Assembly: GCA_963575745.1 (NCBI GenBank) | Contig: CAUYUJ010017849.1 | Span: 541,423 to 605,422 of the forward strand | Direction of reading: 5' to 3' | DNA from: Prorocentrum cordatum | Taxonomy: Eukaryota; Sar; Dinophyceae; Prorocentrales; Prorocentraceae | DNA: 64,000 nucleotides | Part shown: positions 10,283-20,101 of the stretch, in pieces | Layout of the letters: each line of letters opens with the position of its first letter | How positions within the stretch are numbered: position 1 is the first letter of the stretch | Made by a program: the position numbers and the translations under genes | The notes under the pieces: generated by a model | Told to the model about the DNA's origin: nothing | Seen by the model: the letters and a program-made list of their open reading frames with translations, nothing else | Databases searched by the model: none

Positions 10283-10853
10283 CCCAGGGCGTCTGAGAGG
10301 CCAGCGGACGTGCAATTCCAGGGAGTCTGCAAGGACAGCCACCTGAGGTAAACGTGCAAGCGGCAAACCCAGGGAGTCTGAGAGGTCAGCCACCGGGGTG
10401 AGCCAGGCGCGGCCAAAATGGCGCGCAGGGCGTTCCAAGTCGTGATCGTGCCGAGACGACCGCGAGGTAGGGAACGATCTCCATGCGGGAAAGTCAGTCC
10501 AGGGAGTCTGACGGGTATGAGCAGACTGAAACTGGTGACGCAGTCCAGCAGGACGAGTTCTCTGACAACGCCAGCGAACCGTCGCAGCATCAGAACACGC
10601 ATCTACGCAAGTGGAAGCCTAGGGCCGCACGGGCTAAGGCAAGAACCGTCCACTGCTGAGAGATGCGCCTGCGTTCAGAGGACCAGCGATCTGGTCTGGA
10701 CGCAACAGGGGTACACGAGGCCACTCAATGAGAACGCGAGGTCGCTCGGGAATGGAAGTGCACCGATCTATGTGACCCAGCGCCAAGAGGCCCACACACC
10801 CCAAGTGCGGAGGCGCTCGAGGGACAGGACCGTCGTATACCCAAGGACGCGTC
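10283..10853. other. Short CCAGGGAGTCTG repeats; no supported gene
   Basis: CCAGGGMGTCTG recurs about five times between 10283 and 10515 with poorly conserved spacers. The rest shows no supported gene. Confidence 0.45.
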
Positions 10854-11314
10854 CCTCACAGTCACATAGTCCCAGGAAGCACGGCTGAAGGCCGTAGTAG
10901 TTTGGAGAATCCAGGGAGTAGCGCAGGTCTGGGGACGGGCGAAAACCGCCCCCCACAGCCGCGCGCCAGGCTAGGCCTGGCAGGGTGAAAACAGCACAGG
11001 GAGGCCAGGGGCCAAACCCGAGATTGCCGTGTGGACGGTATTACTGGCACACACACACTTGTATCCAAAGGCAGGAAGTGCGCGTGCCAGGAGGGGCGGC
11101 AGAAACCGCAAGCTGGGTCAGCAGTCCAAAGCGCGGCTGAAGGCCGCTGTCTGTTAGAGAGTCCCAGGGTGCAAGCACGCTTCAGGAGAGGGCAACGGTC
11201 GGTCCCAAACAGCTTAGCCGAGCACGGGGCCATTTGGGCCACTGGTAGTCCAAGGAGCGGCTGAAGGCCGCTGTCTGATAGAGGATCCCAGGGTGCAACC
11301 ACGTCTCGGCTCTG

Positions 11315-12076
11315 TCAAGACGCGTCCTCGTCCACTCCTGCTGTCTCGCACGGTGCTCCCCGGGCTGAAGGGGCGACTTGGTCGGGAGGAGGCTGGTCTC
11401 CGACCGCGGGCGCTCCCTCAGCAGCCCTCCCACCTGTCGCCACGATACTGTTGCCAGGGGGGGAGCAAGGGGAAAGGAGGTGGTGGCCGACAGCCCCGGC
11501 GACAGGCAATGTGATAGCTGGAGCACGAGCCACGCGCTGAAAGGAATGACCGACGGCGGGATCAGCAGAGACCCTATTAGCGCTGGGTGCGTGAGGCCGT
11601 CCCGTGGACAACCCCGTCGTCGTTCCCAGGGAGGGTCGGTTGCGGCCGGTCGTCGCAGCAGAAGGGCGTGCCTCTCTGTGGCCACTGCTGCCAGGCCCAC
11701 CCGTATCGTGCTTTCTTCCTCCTGGCTGAAGGCCAGTCTCGTCTGCGAGGTTGGCGGCGCGGGGGCTGGGCGCGGCTCGGGCGTCAGCGCCCGTGTCTCC
11801 AGGGAGAGGGGCGGCGGAGTCAAGGCGGAAGCCGTCTGATCTGTTCGTAATGCAGTCTGCGCCTGCCGCGCGGTCTTCGGCGCGCCTTCCCAGGGGTGGT
11901 CCCGTGGCAGGGCTGGCCCCGTCAACGTCGAGGTCGGCGTGGTCGGTCGGTCGCCCGCAGCTGGCGTGAGGGTCCACCTGATGGGGCGGACCCATCGCGG
12001 GAACACCAGGAGTCCCAGGAGGGTCGAAGTCGTCTCCGTTCGTGGTCACGGCCTCTGTGCCTCTCTCTAAGTCCAT
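11315..12076 (-). CDS. Possible repetitive acidic protein fragment (copy 1 of the duplication)
   Basis: Open for about 253 codons. Its first 80 residues start MDLERGTEAVTTNGDDFDPP and keep clear similarity, by eye roughly three quarters, to a frame at 18390-18809 that is much more diverged at the DNA level. That conservation is the reason to list it. It has no domain I recognise. The other minus-strand frame is also open over this DNA, so the coding frame is not settled, and it may be part of a longer spliced or decayed gene read from the spliced-leader relics at 22.3 kb. Confidence 0.3.
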   Translation of the reverse strand: MDLERGTEAVTTNGDDFDPPGTPGVPAMGPPHQVDPHASCGRPTDHADLDVDGASPATGPPLGRRAEDRAAGADCITNRSDGFRLDSAAPLPGDTGADARAAPSPRAANLADETGLQPGGRKHDTGGPGSSGHREARPSAATTGRNRPSLGTTTGLSTGRPHAPSANRVSADPAVGHSFQRVARAPAITLPVAGAVGHHLLSPCSPPGNSIVATGGRAAEGAPAVGDQPPPDQVAPSARGAPCETAGVDEDAS

Positions 12077-13154
12077 TGCACTGCCTCTGGATCTCGAGCT
12101 GAAGGCTCGTCACTTCAGTGGTTACCCGGTACGCCTTGGGCCCTCGAACTGAAGGCTCGTCCCGTGTGATGGTCTCGAGCTGAGGGCTCGCCACATCCGC
12201 GACTGTCCAACTGGGGGGCGGGTGGATGACGAAAGTCTTCGGGGTTACAGGGGTGCCCAGGGAGTTGACTGGCCGTTGCATCGCCGTCGGGGCCGAACAG
12301 TCCGCTTGGGGCGCCCCAAGCTGCAGGATCGCTCAAAGCTGCTGCCTCGCTGGGAGCTCCTCGGGCTGAAGGCCCATTCTCTACGTGCGCAGTGCTGTCA
12401 ACTCCAGGAAGGGCGGCGGGCGCGCGGCGAATACCGTCGCCGTTCGGGGCCACGTGCCCAGCGGCGCTCCCGACGACCATTGGTGCCGCCTCCGACTCTC
12501 GGGCTGAAGGCTCATCACCTCTGTGGTTGCAGGGCTGGCCCATTCGCAGCTGAGGGCTGCTTCTCTCGGCATAGAATTGTCCAGGGGGGGACGCTCGGCG
12601 GAGTGAAGGCGCAAGCCTCTGAGATGCGAGTCGGATCCCAGGGCAGGCGTCGGCCCGCCCCCCCTCCTGTCACACCCGCGGCCACCCTCAGGGGAGGCCC
12701 CAACCCTAGCTTGAGCTCGTGCCACACGCTGAAAGGAATGAGGAGCTTTTGCTGCTTCGCGCAGCGCTCCCCCGGCAGCGGGCCCACCTTCTGCGCGTAC
12801 AAAACAACGAGCCCAGGGGAGGCGGCGGGCGGAAGGCGAGAGCCGTTTGGACAGTCGCCACGGTACGGTAGCCAGGGGAGGGGAACAATGGGAAATGAGG
12901 TGGTGGCCGACAGCCCCGGCGACTGGCAATGTGATAGCTTGAGCTCGTGCCACACGCTGTTAGGAAGGAGGGCTCACAGCCACATAGTCCCAGGAGGCAC
13001 GGCTGAAGGCCGTAGTCGCTGGGAGAATCCAGGGAATAGCGCAGGTCTGGGGACGGGCGAAAACCGCCAGGTCGGCCACAGCCGCGCGCCAGGCTAGGCC
13101 TGGCAGGGTGAAAACAGCACAGTGAGGCCAGGGGCCACTAAGGCCACACGCAAC

Positions 13155-13183
13155 TCAAGATTGCCGTGCGGACGGTATTACTG

Positions 13184-13226
<43 letters not shown>

Positions 13227-14441
13227 TCCAAAGGCAGGAACTGCGCGTGCCAGGAGGGGCGGCAGAAAGCCGCAAGTTGGGTCTGTAGTCCAAAGCGCGG
13301 CTGAAGGCCGCTGTCTGTTAGAGAGTCCCAGGGCGCAAGCACGCTTCAGGAGAGGGCAACGGTCGGTCCCAAACAGCTTAGCCAAGCACAGGGCCATTTG
13401 GGCCACTGGTAGTCCAAGGAGCGGCTGAAGGCCGCTGTCCGATAGAGGATCCCAGGGTGCAACCACTTCTCGGCTCTGTCTAGACGCGTCCTCGTCCACT
13501 CCTGCTGTCTCGCACGGTGCTCCCCGGGCTGAAGAGGCGTCTTGGTCGGGAGGAGGCTGGTCTCCGACCGCGGGCGCTCCCTCAGCAGCCCTCCCACCTG
13601 TCGCCGCGATGTTGTTGCCAGGGGGGGGGCAAGGGGAAAGGAGGTGGTGGCCGACAGCCCCGGCGACAGGCAATGTGATAGCTGGAGCACGAGCCGCACG
13701 CTGAAAGGAATGACCGACGGCGGGATCAGCAGAGACCCTATTAGCGCTGGGTGCGTGAGGCCGTCCCATGGACAACCCCGTCGTCGTTCCCAGGGAAGGT
13801 CGGTCACGGCCGGTCGTCGCAGCAGAAGGGCGTGCCTCTCTGTGGCCACTGCTGCCAGGCCCACCCGTCTCTTGCTCTCTTCCTCCTGGCTGAAGGCCAG
13901 TCTCTTCTGTGAGGTTGGCGGCGCGGAGGCTGGGCGCGGCCCTGGTGCCAGCGCCCGTGTCTCCAGGGAGAGGGGCGGCGGAGTCAAGGCGGAAGCCGTT
14001 TGATCTGTTCGTAATGCAGTCTGCGCCTGCCGCGCGGTCTTCGGCGCGCCTTCCCAGGGGTGGCCCCGTTGCAGGGCTGGCCCCGTCAACGTCGAGGTCG
14101 GCGTGGTCGGTCGGTCGCCCGCAGCTGGCGTGAGGGACCACCTGATGGGGAGGACCAACCACGGGAACACCAGGAGCCCCAGGAGGGTCGAAGCCGTCTC
14201 CGTTCGTGGTCACGGCCTCTGTGCCTCTAAGTCCATTGCACTGCCTCTGGATCTCGAGCTGAAGGCTCGTCACTTCAGTGGTTACCCGGCACGCCTTGGG
14301 CCCTCGAGCTGAAGGCTCGTCCCGCGTGAGAGTCACGAGCTGAGGGCTCGCCGCATCCGCGACTGTCCAACTGGGGGGCGGGTGGTTGACGAAAGTCTTC
14401 GGGGTTACAGGAGTGCCCAGGGAAGTGACTGGCCGTTGCAT
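13155..14441 (-). CDS. Possible repetitive acidic protein (copy 2), 428 codons open
   Basis: The second copy of the 2.1-kb duplication stays open longer than copy 1 in the same frame. It starts within a segment containing TRDEPSARGPKA and TSLQLEIQRQ, motifs that recur in the frames at 18680-20101 and 19629-21602. The C-terminal end runs through the (CA)n tract as a run of Val/Cys codons, so that part is surely not a conserved protein. Function unknown. Confidence 0.3.
13184..13222. repeat. (CA)n microsatellite
   Basis: About 19 CA units, expanded relative to the matching site in copy 1 near 11044-11056. Confidence 0.95.
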
Positions 14442-15180
14442 CGCCGTCGGGGCCGAACAGTCCGCTTGGGGCGTCCCAAGCAGCAGGATCGCTCAAAGCT
14501 GCTGTCTCGCTGGGAGCTCCTCGGGCTGAAGGCCCGTTCTCTACGTGCGCAGTGCTGTCAACTCCAGAAGGGCGGCGGGCGCGCGGCGAATCCCGTCGCC
14601 GCTCGTGGCCACGTGCCCAGCGGCGCTCCCGACGACCATTGGTGCCGCCTCCGATTCTCGAGCTGAAGGCTCTTCACCTTTGTGTTTGCAGGGTTGGCCC
14701 AATCGCAGCTGAGGGCTGCTTCTCTCGGCATAGAAGTGTCCAGGGGGGGGCGCTCGGCGGAGTGAAGGCGCAAGCCTTTGAGATGCGACTCGGATCCCAG
14801 TGCAGGCGCCGGCCCGCCCCCCCTCCTGTCACACCCGCGGTCACCCTCAGGGGAGGCCCCAACCCTAGCTTGAGCTCGTGCCACACGCTGAAAAGAATGA
14901 GGAGCTCTTGCTGCTTCGCGCAGCGCTCCCCGGGCAGAAGGCCCGCCTTCTGCATGCACAAAATGACGTGCCCATGGGGGGGCGGCGGGCGGAAGGCAAG
15001 AGCCGTTTGGACAGTCGCCACGATGCGGTAGCCAGGGGGGGGGGAGCAAAGGAAAATGAGGTGGTGGCCGACAGCCCCGGCGACTGGCAATGTGATAGCT
15101 TGAGCTCGTGCCACACGCTGTTAGGAAGGAGGAGCGGCCAGAGTGAAATGAGGTGAAGCAAGGGCGGGCGCGCCCGCAGC

Positions 15181-15813
15181 TTAGGTGACGACCTTCCACT
15201 GTTTCTGGTTCTTCTTGGGTGCGCGGCGAACGGCGTGGCCCTTCGCCGCCTGGCGCCCCCTGCCCGCGCCGCAACTTTCACCCAGGTACCGAAGCCGCAG
15301 CTGCGCCCAGTCAACGCCGAGGTCCAGTGCGTCGTCCATGGCCCGCACGTCACAGTTATGGCAGCGGAATGACGACAGGAAAATGACGCACGTTTGCTGG
15401 TCGTGCCGCCGCGGGTCGAGCGCGCCATTGCAGCTAGGCAAGGCGTGCTGCTGGGCGAACGCGTGCCAGGCGCCTGTGAACCTCGCTCCCAGGGAAGCCC
15501 GAAGCCGCTTTATCGTCTCGCCAGGTGTCTCCCCGGGGAGGTCCCACTGGATGTCGCCGATCTTAGTTTTATATAGCTGCTGTCCCGTGTCTGGGTCTAA
15601 AGGTTCTGGACAGTGACGCGCGGCGGGACCCCCTGCCGGGGGCGGGGTGGTCAGCGGCTGGTCCTCGGCGCGGCGCCTGCTGCTGCTTCTGCGGCTGCTG
15701 CTGCTGCGTCCGCCGCCTGCCGTCTGCCGTCCACCCGACCCGCCAGCGCGGTCGGCGTCGCTGGCCAGGTCTCGGCCCAGGGGCAGCGGGGAGACTGGAG
15801 GGTGGCCAGTCAC
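15181..15813 (-). CDS. Hypothetical protein, possible exon
   Basis: A 210-codon frame just past the tandem duplication. The N-terminal third is Ser/Arg/Pro-rich. The middle reads like ordinary globular protein (KTKIGDIQWDLPGETPGETI, then a segment with FRCHNCDVRAMDDALDLGVD), and the C-terminus is basic (KNQKQWKVVT). The first codon is GTG, not ATG, so the real start is probably upstream or in another exon. I do not recognise the family. Confidence 0.35.
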   Translation of the reverse strand: MTGHPPVSPLPLGRDLASDADRAGGSGGRQTAGGGRSSSSRRSSSRRRAEDQPLTTPPPAGGPAARHCPEPLDPDTGQQLYKTKIGDIQWDLPGETPGETIKRLRASLGARFTGAWHAFAQQHALPSCNGALDPRRHDQQTCVIFLSSFRCHNCDVRAMDDALDLGVDWAQLRLRYLGESCGAGRGRQAAKGHAVRRAPKKNQKQWKVVT

Positions 15814-15834
15814 AGAGGCTAGGCAGGGCGTCCA

Positions 15835-16680
15835 CCCGCTGCCACGAAGACGCGCTGGGGGAACGTGCCGGCCGCGCTGCCGCTGCTCCTCGGCGCTCGA
15901 GCTCGCGCCCTTGTAAGACGAAGCCAGGGTCGGGGCAAAGTTTGACCGGGATAAAATTCATGCTCGGTTTCTCAAATCACCGGGGGCGCCGCCGAATGTG
16001 CCTGCCACGCCTTGGGCGCCATCGGCTTCGCGAGGGAGGAAATGCGCCCCGGCGCGGATGAGGCCACGGCGCGTATTTGGCCACGCGCGCGCCTGAGGGA
16101 ATTCTGCGCCAATCGCGCCTCGCCCCAGAAGGCCCGACGTTAACAAGACAAAATTGAGGCCCCAAAGGGGCCCCAAGGAAGCGGACCGCCAAACCAGTCA
16201 CGCAACCAACGCAACAAAAAAAACACGTAAATGTCAAAAAGCGTGCTGCTCAGTGACCTTTTCGGCCATGCAACACCGTGATAATGCCCGAGAAAGCATT
16301 GGAAAAAAGGCCCGCGCGCGGCCCGGCGACGTCCCCGCGCCGCCCCAGGCGCCCCGAAGCGCGACGAAATAACCGTAGAGAAAACCCGGAAAGTCTTTGG
16401 AAGGTCCCCGCGCCAGGCAAAATCCGCCACCGAATAATCTCGCGGACACCTAGCGCGTACGCGCGGGGCGCCCACCATGGATGCCCGACTCCGGTTTCCG
16501 AGACAATCGCGCGCAACCGCCCGGGGGCCTCGGCAACCTCGCGATTGGCCCCAGGGCCCGCGGGCCCCAGGGAATCGAGGACTGAGTTCGCAACTCCCGA
16601 AGCACCAGGCGCGGCGCCAGCCGGTCGCTCGTCTCTGGCTGACAATAGGACGCCTGGAAATCCGGTAAAACCTGAAGAAC
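15835..16680. other. No supported gene
   Basis: Mixed-composition DNA with short CCCCAAAGGGGCCCC palindromes near 16160. Frames are short and overlap on both strands. Confidence 0.35.
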
Positions 16681-16682
16681 CG

Positions 16683-16901
16683 CTTTTCAGAGATTCACAG
16701 AACCAGGAACTGGGGCGCGCCAAACTCTCGCGTCCGAACTTCTCTGAGAATCTCTGAAAATCTCTGAACTAGCCGCCCCGCCTGAAACATTCCCATAAAC
16801 CCAAAGCCCCGGAGCTGGCCGAAACTCTCTGAAAGTTTTTTCGGCCCGGGAAATTTGGCGCGCCCGGATTTCTGGTTCCGAAATTCTCTGAAATCGGCCT
16901 G
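16683..16901. mobile_element. Foldback element with ~45-bp imperfect inverted repeats
   Basis: The arms at about 16683-16726 and 16857-16901 share TTTCAGAGA, GAACCAG and GGGCGCGCCAAA in inverted order, roughly three quarters identical by eye. The interior repeats TCTCTGAAA several times. No coding capacity. Confidence 0.6.
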
Positions 16902-17655
16902 CGGCGGCGCCCAGCAGGTCCACCCGCGCCCAGGGTGGGGGCCGTGGACATCGCGGGCCGCGATGGCCCCGACCACGAGGTCCTCCCCCCTGCCCCTCGA
17001 CGAGCCCACGCTCATAGACGCGCTCTCTGCGCCGAGCGTGGACCGCGCCATCCGCCGGCACTTCTGCGCGACGACAGCCAACTGGCCGCCGACGGGCAAA
17101 GCGATTTTTTACCCGAGCTGCGCGTGCCACCGAAAACGTACGATTGCCTCGGGCTCGGGGAGAAACACTTTCGAAGCACTTTCAGGCCGCCAGCGTCGTG
17201 GCTGCCGACCAGCCGCGCGCCGGTCGCGAGACTAGCTGGGCCCACTGCGTCCACGGCGGTGGGCGGGCGCCCAAGAGAGCTGTCGCCGCGGTGCGCGCGG
17301 CGGGGCGCCCGCCCCACTGCAACCGCAAATGCGGCCTCCATGGCGCCAAAGGCGTAATATGCGCGACGCATTCTCGGGACCCCATCAACGCATCGGCCAG
17401 CGCCCAAGTCCCTGAAACGCAAACCTACTGCGCCCCCCGTGCAAGCCGCGCACCCGCTCCCAATGCTCGTGCAAACCAATTTTTCTGCCCGCCCTCAACA
17501 GTTCAATCGAGCGCACATGTGTTACTTGGGCCCCCCAAGCCCTCGAACACTCCTTGGGGAACTTCTGCGAATGCGCGCGCTACGCTCCACAAATCGGCGT
17601 TCTATTTTTCTCTGGAACTCTCCCAGAATCTCCGGTTCCGATTTGTCCCGATCTT
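16902..17655. other. No supported gene
   Basis: Frames overlap on both strands. No motif or repeat stands out apart from short GC palindromes. Confidence 0.35.
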
Positions 17656-17659
17656 CCGC

Positions 17660-18619
17660 TCAACTGACCCTGCCTGGGAGGGAGGGGCCAGGGCAAGTGG
17701 TGTCAGCCAGGGGAGTGAGGCGGTGGGTGGTTGTCTGTTCCTGTTCTTGCCCGTGCTCCCTTTTCTGCGCTGGCGTTACTTCCGCGCCCTCCCCGTGGGC
17801 GGCCAGCAGCTCCTGCTCATCGGGCTCTTCCGGCTCCTGCTCCGCATGCTGCTCACGCACGCTGCTCTGCGACTGTTCCGACTGGTTGGGCCCGCCGCCG
17901 GAATCGTCTATGGCCTCGCGGGGCGCGGCGGCAACTGGCGCGCGGAAGTCCGGCGGGGACTTGCGGGTTGGCGCGGGCCGCGCGGTCGGCCGCCAAGCAC
18001 AGGCCGAGTCGCCTCCAGCAGCTGGGGCTGAGAGGACCGCTGCACTGTGGTAAGCGGGGACAGGCCCCTCCCGTGGACGCTCGCCTTCAGACCCGCGCCC
18101 GCCCTCGCCCACGAGCGCGCCCCCGTCTGTCGCAGCGTGACTTTCGTCATGTGTGGGAGTGCTGCGGGTCGCGCCTGGCCCAGGCACGCTGCCGGACACC
18201 GTTTCTTTCGCCAGGACGGGGGTCGCCTTCCTCAGCGCGGCCCGGCCTTCGGGCGTGAGTGGCTGCGGTTCGCTGTCCGTTCGGGCGGATTCGCTGACAG
18301 GGGAACGAAGGCGAATGGCCGCGAAGGGACTTCTCTCGACAAGCTGGCGGATGGCCTCGATGTCCTGCCTCTGCAAGGCGTGCTCGTGGTTACCCGGCAA
18401 GGGGTCTTCGAGTGCCAGGGGCGGCGGCGGGCGGAGTCGCAGCGGGGCGTTGTTGGGTCGGAATGCTGTCTGCGCCTGCCGCGCAGTCCTCGGCGTGCCT
18501 TCCCAGGGGTGGCCCCATTGCTGGGATGGCCCCGTCGACGTCGGAGTCGGCGCGGTCGGTCGGTCGCACGCAGCTGGCGCGAGGGCCCGCCTGATAGGGG
18601 GGGCCCAGCACGGCAACAC
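17660..18619 (-). CDS. Hypothetical Glu/Pro-rich protein related to the duplicated minus-strand frames
   Basis: A 319-codon frame. The N-terminal 55 residues (DRPTAPTPTSTGPS, HPWEGTPRTARQAQ) match the alternative minus-strand frames in both copies of the duplication (11182-12006, 13346-14170). The middle has a stretch that looks truly coding (HALQRQDIEAIRQLVERSPF), and the end is rich in Glu and Gln. Either this frame or the overlapping one at 18390-18809 may be real; a frameshift between them is possible. Function unknown. Confidence 0.35.
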   Translation of the reverse strand: MLPCWAPPIRRALAPAACDRPTAPTPTSTGPSQQWGHPWEGTPRTARQAQTAFRPNNAPLRLRPPPPLALEDPLPGNHEHALQRQDIEAIRQLVERSPFAAIRLRSPVSESARTDSEPQPLTPEGRAALRKATPVLAKETVSGSVPGPGATRSTPTHDESHAATDGGALVGEGGRGSEGERPREGPVPAYHSAAVLSAPAAGGDSACAWRPTARPAPTRKSPPDFRAPVAAAPREAIDDSGGGPNQSEQSQSSVREQHAEQEPEEPDEQELLAAHGEGAEVTPAQKREHGQEQEQTTTHRLTPLADTTCPGPSLPGRVS

Positions 18620-18659
18620 CAGGAGGCCCAGGAGGGTCGAAGTCGTCTCCGTTAGTGGA

Positions 18660-19925
18660 CACAGCCTCTGAGCTTCTCTCTAAGTCCATTGGCGCTGTCT
18701 CTGGATCTCGAGCTGAAAGCTCGTTACTTCTGTGATTGCCGGATACGCCTTGGACCCTCGAGCTGAAAGCTGTTCCGCGTGAGAATCTCGAGCTGAAGGC
18801 TCGCCACATCCGCGACTGTCCGACTGGGGGGCGGGCGGTTGACGAAAGTCTTCGGGGTTACAGGAGTTCCCAGGGAGTTGACTGGTCGTTGCATCGCCGT
18901 CGGCGCCGAACAGTCCGCTTGGGGCGCCCCGAGCTGCAGGATCGTTCGATGCTGCCGTCTCGTTGGGAGCTCCTCGGGCTGAAGGCCCATTCTCTGCGCG
19001 CGCAGTGCTGTCAACTCCAGGAAGGGCGGTGGGTGCGCGGCGACTCCCGTCGCCGCTCGTGGCCACGTGCCCAGCGGCACTCACAGCCTCTGAGCCTCTC
19101 TCTAAGTCCATAGCTGAAGGCTCGTTACTTCTGTGATTACCAGATACGCCTTGGACCCTCGAGCTGAAGGCTCGTTCCGCGTGAGAATCTCGAGCTGACG
19201 GCTCGTCGCATCCGCGACTGTCCGACTGGGGGGCGGGTGGCCGACGAAAGACTTCGGGGTTGCAGGAGTGCCCAGGGAATTGACTGGTCGTTGCATCGCC
19301 GTCGGCGCCGAACAGTCCGCTTGGGGCGCCCCAAGCTACAGGATCGCTCAAAGCTGCCGTCTCGTTGGGAGCTCCTCGGGCTGATGGCCCATTCTCTGCG
19401 CGCGCAGTGCTGTCAACTCCAGGAAGGGCGGTGGGCGCGCGGCGACTTCCGTCGCCGCTCGTGCCCACATGCCCGGCGGCGCTCACAGCCTCTGAGCCTC
19501 TCTCTAAGTCCAATGGCACTGTTTCTGGATCTCGAGCTGAAGGCTCGTCACTTCTGCGATTACCGAACACGCCTTGGACCCTCGAGCTGAAGGCTCGTTC
19601 CGCGTGAGAATCTCGAGCTGAAGGCTCGTCACATCCGCGACTGTCCGACTGGGGGGGCGGGTGGCTGACGAAAGTCTTCGGGGTTGCAGGAGTGCCCAGG
19701 GAGTTGACTGGTCGTTGCATCCCCGTCGGCGCCGAATAGTCCGCATAGGGCGCCCCAAGCTGCAGGATCGTTCGATGCTGCCGTCCCGCTGGGAGCTCCT
19801 CGGGCTGAAGGCCCATTCCCTTCGTGCGCAGTGCTGTCAACTCCAGGAAGGGCGGCGGGCGCGCGGCGACTCCCGTCGCCTCCCGCGGCCACGTGCCCAG
19901 CGGCACTGGGCGCGTCCAAGGGGGG
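18660..19925. repeat. Tandem array of a ~400-425 bp unit (three copies)
   Basis: CGGGCTGAAGGCCCATTC and its surroundings recur near 18975, 19376 and 19801. Each unit holds three CGAGC hairpins and the text GACGAAAGTCTTCGGGGTT. Related single units occur at 12090-12500, 14250-14680 and 20480-20860. Confidence 0.8.
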
Positions 19926-20101
19926 GTGGTCGGCGGAGTGTGGGCGTGAGCCAATGGGATGTGGATCGGGGACGTGGTCGGAATGCGCTCGGTCCACCCA
20001 CCCATCGTCAACGCTGCCACCCCACTGGGCAGCCTCAAGCACGGGCCGTCCACCCTCGTTGGACAGGCTCCTGGGCCGATCTTCGAGAATGCAGCCGTCA
20101 C
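18680..20101 (-). CDS. Repetitive protein frame with DEPSARD / GPSARGAP motifs, 473 codons
   Basis: The ~400-bp array is read through without a stop. Repeating blocks are PGVDSTARAENGPSARGAPN, GLFGADGDATTSQ, CNPEDFRQPPAPQSDSRGC and DEPSARDSHAE. No enzyme motif is visible and the composition suggests a disordered protein. The PSAR blocks coincide with the DNA hairpins, so selection on nucleic-acid structure could explain some of the conservation. Confidence 0.35.
   Translation of the reverse strand: MTAAFSKIGPGACPTRVDGPCLRLPSGVAALTMGGWTERIPTTSPIHIPLAHAHTPPTTPPWTRPVPLGTWPREATGVAARPPPFLELTALRTKGMGLQPEELPAGRQHRTILQLGAPYADYSAPTGMQRPVNSLGTPATPKTFVSHPPPQSDSRGCDEPSARDSHAERAFSSRVQGVFGNRRSDEPSARDPETVPLDLERGSEAVSAAGHVGTSGDGSRRAPTALPGVDSTARAENGPSARGAPNETAALSDPVAWGAPSGLFGADGDATTSQFPGHSCNPEVFRRPPAPQSDSRGCDEPSARDSHAERAFSSRVQGVSGNHRSNEPSAMDLERGSEAVSAAGHVATSGDGSRRAPTALPGVDSTARAENGPSARGAPNETAASNDPAARGAPSGLFGADGDATTSQLPGNSCNPEDFRQPPAPQSDSRGCGEPSARDSHAEQLSARGSKAYPAITEVTSFQLEIQRQRQWT

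Larger units (their letters stand above)
10854..15132. repeat. Tandem duplication, two copies of ~2.1 kb
   Basis: Copy 1 is about 10854-12971 and copy 2 about 12972-15132. Landmarks repeat at a constant offset of about 2160: the GCGGC hairpin at 11133/13297, the CGAGC hairpin at 12095/14255, the CGGGC hairpin at 12363/14522. The copies differ by scattered substitutions and a longer (CA) run in copy 2. Both start at CTCACAGYCACATAG and end at CACACGCTGTTAGGAAGGAGG. Confidence 0.85.

Noticed and set aside
8439-10425. GCCAAAATGGC at about 8444, 9010 and 10413, identical to the palindromic core of the dinoflagellate spliced leader
   Set aside because: The flanks (GCAGCCAAAATGGCGCGGG) do not extend the leader match in either direction and the string is part of the local dispersed repeat.
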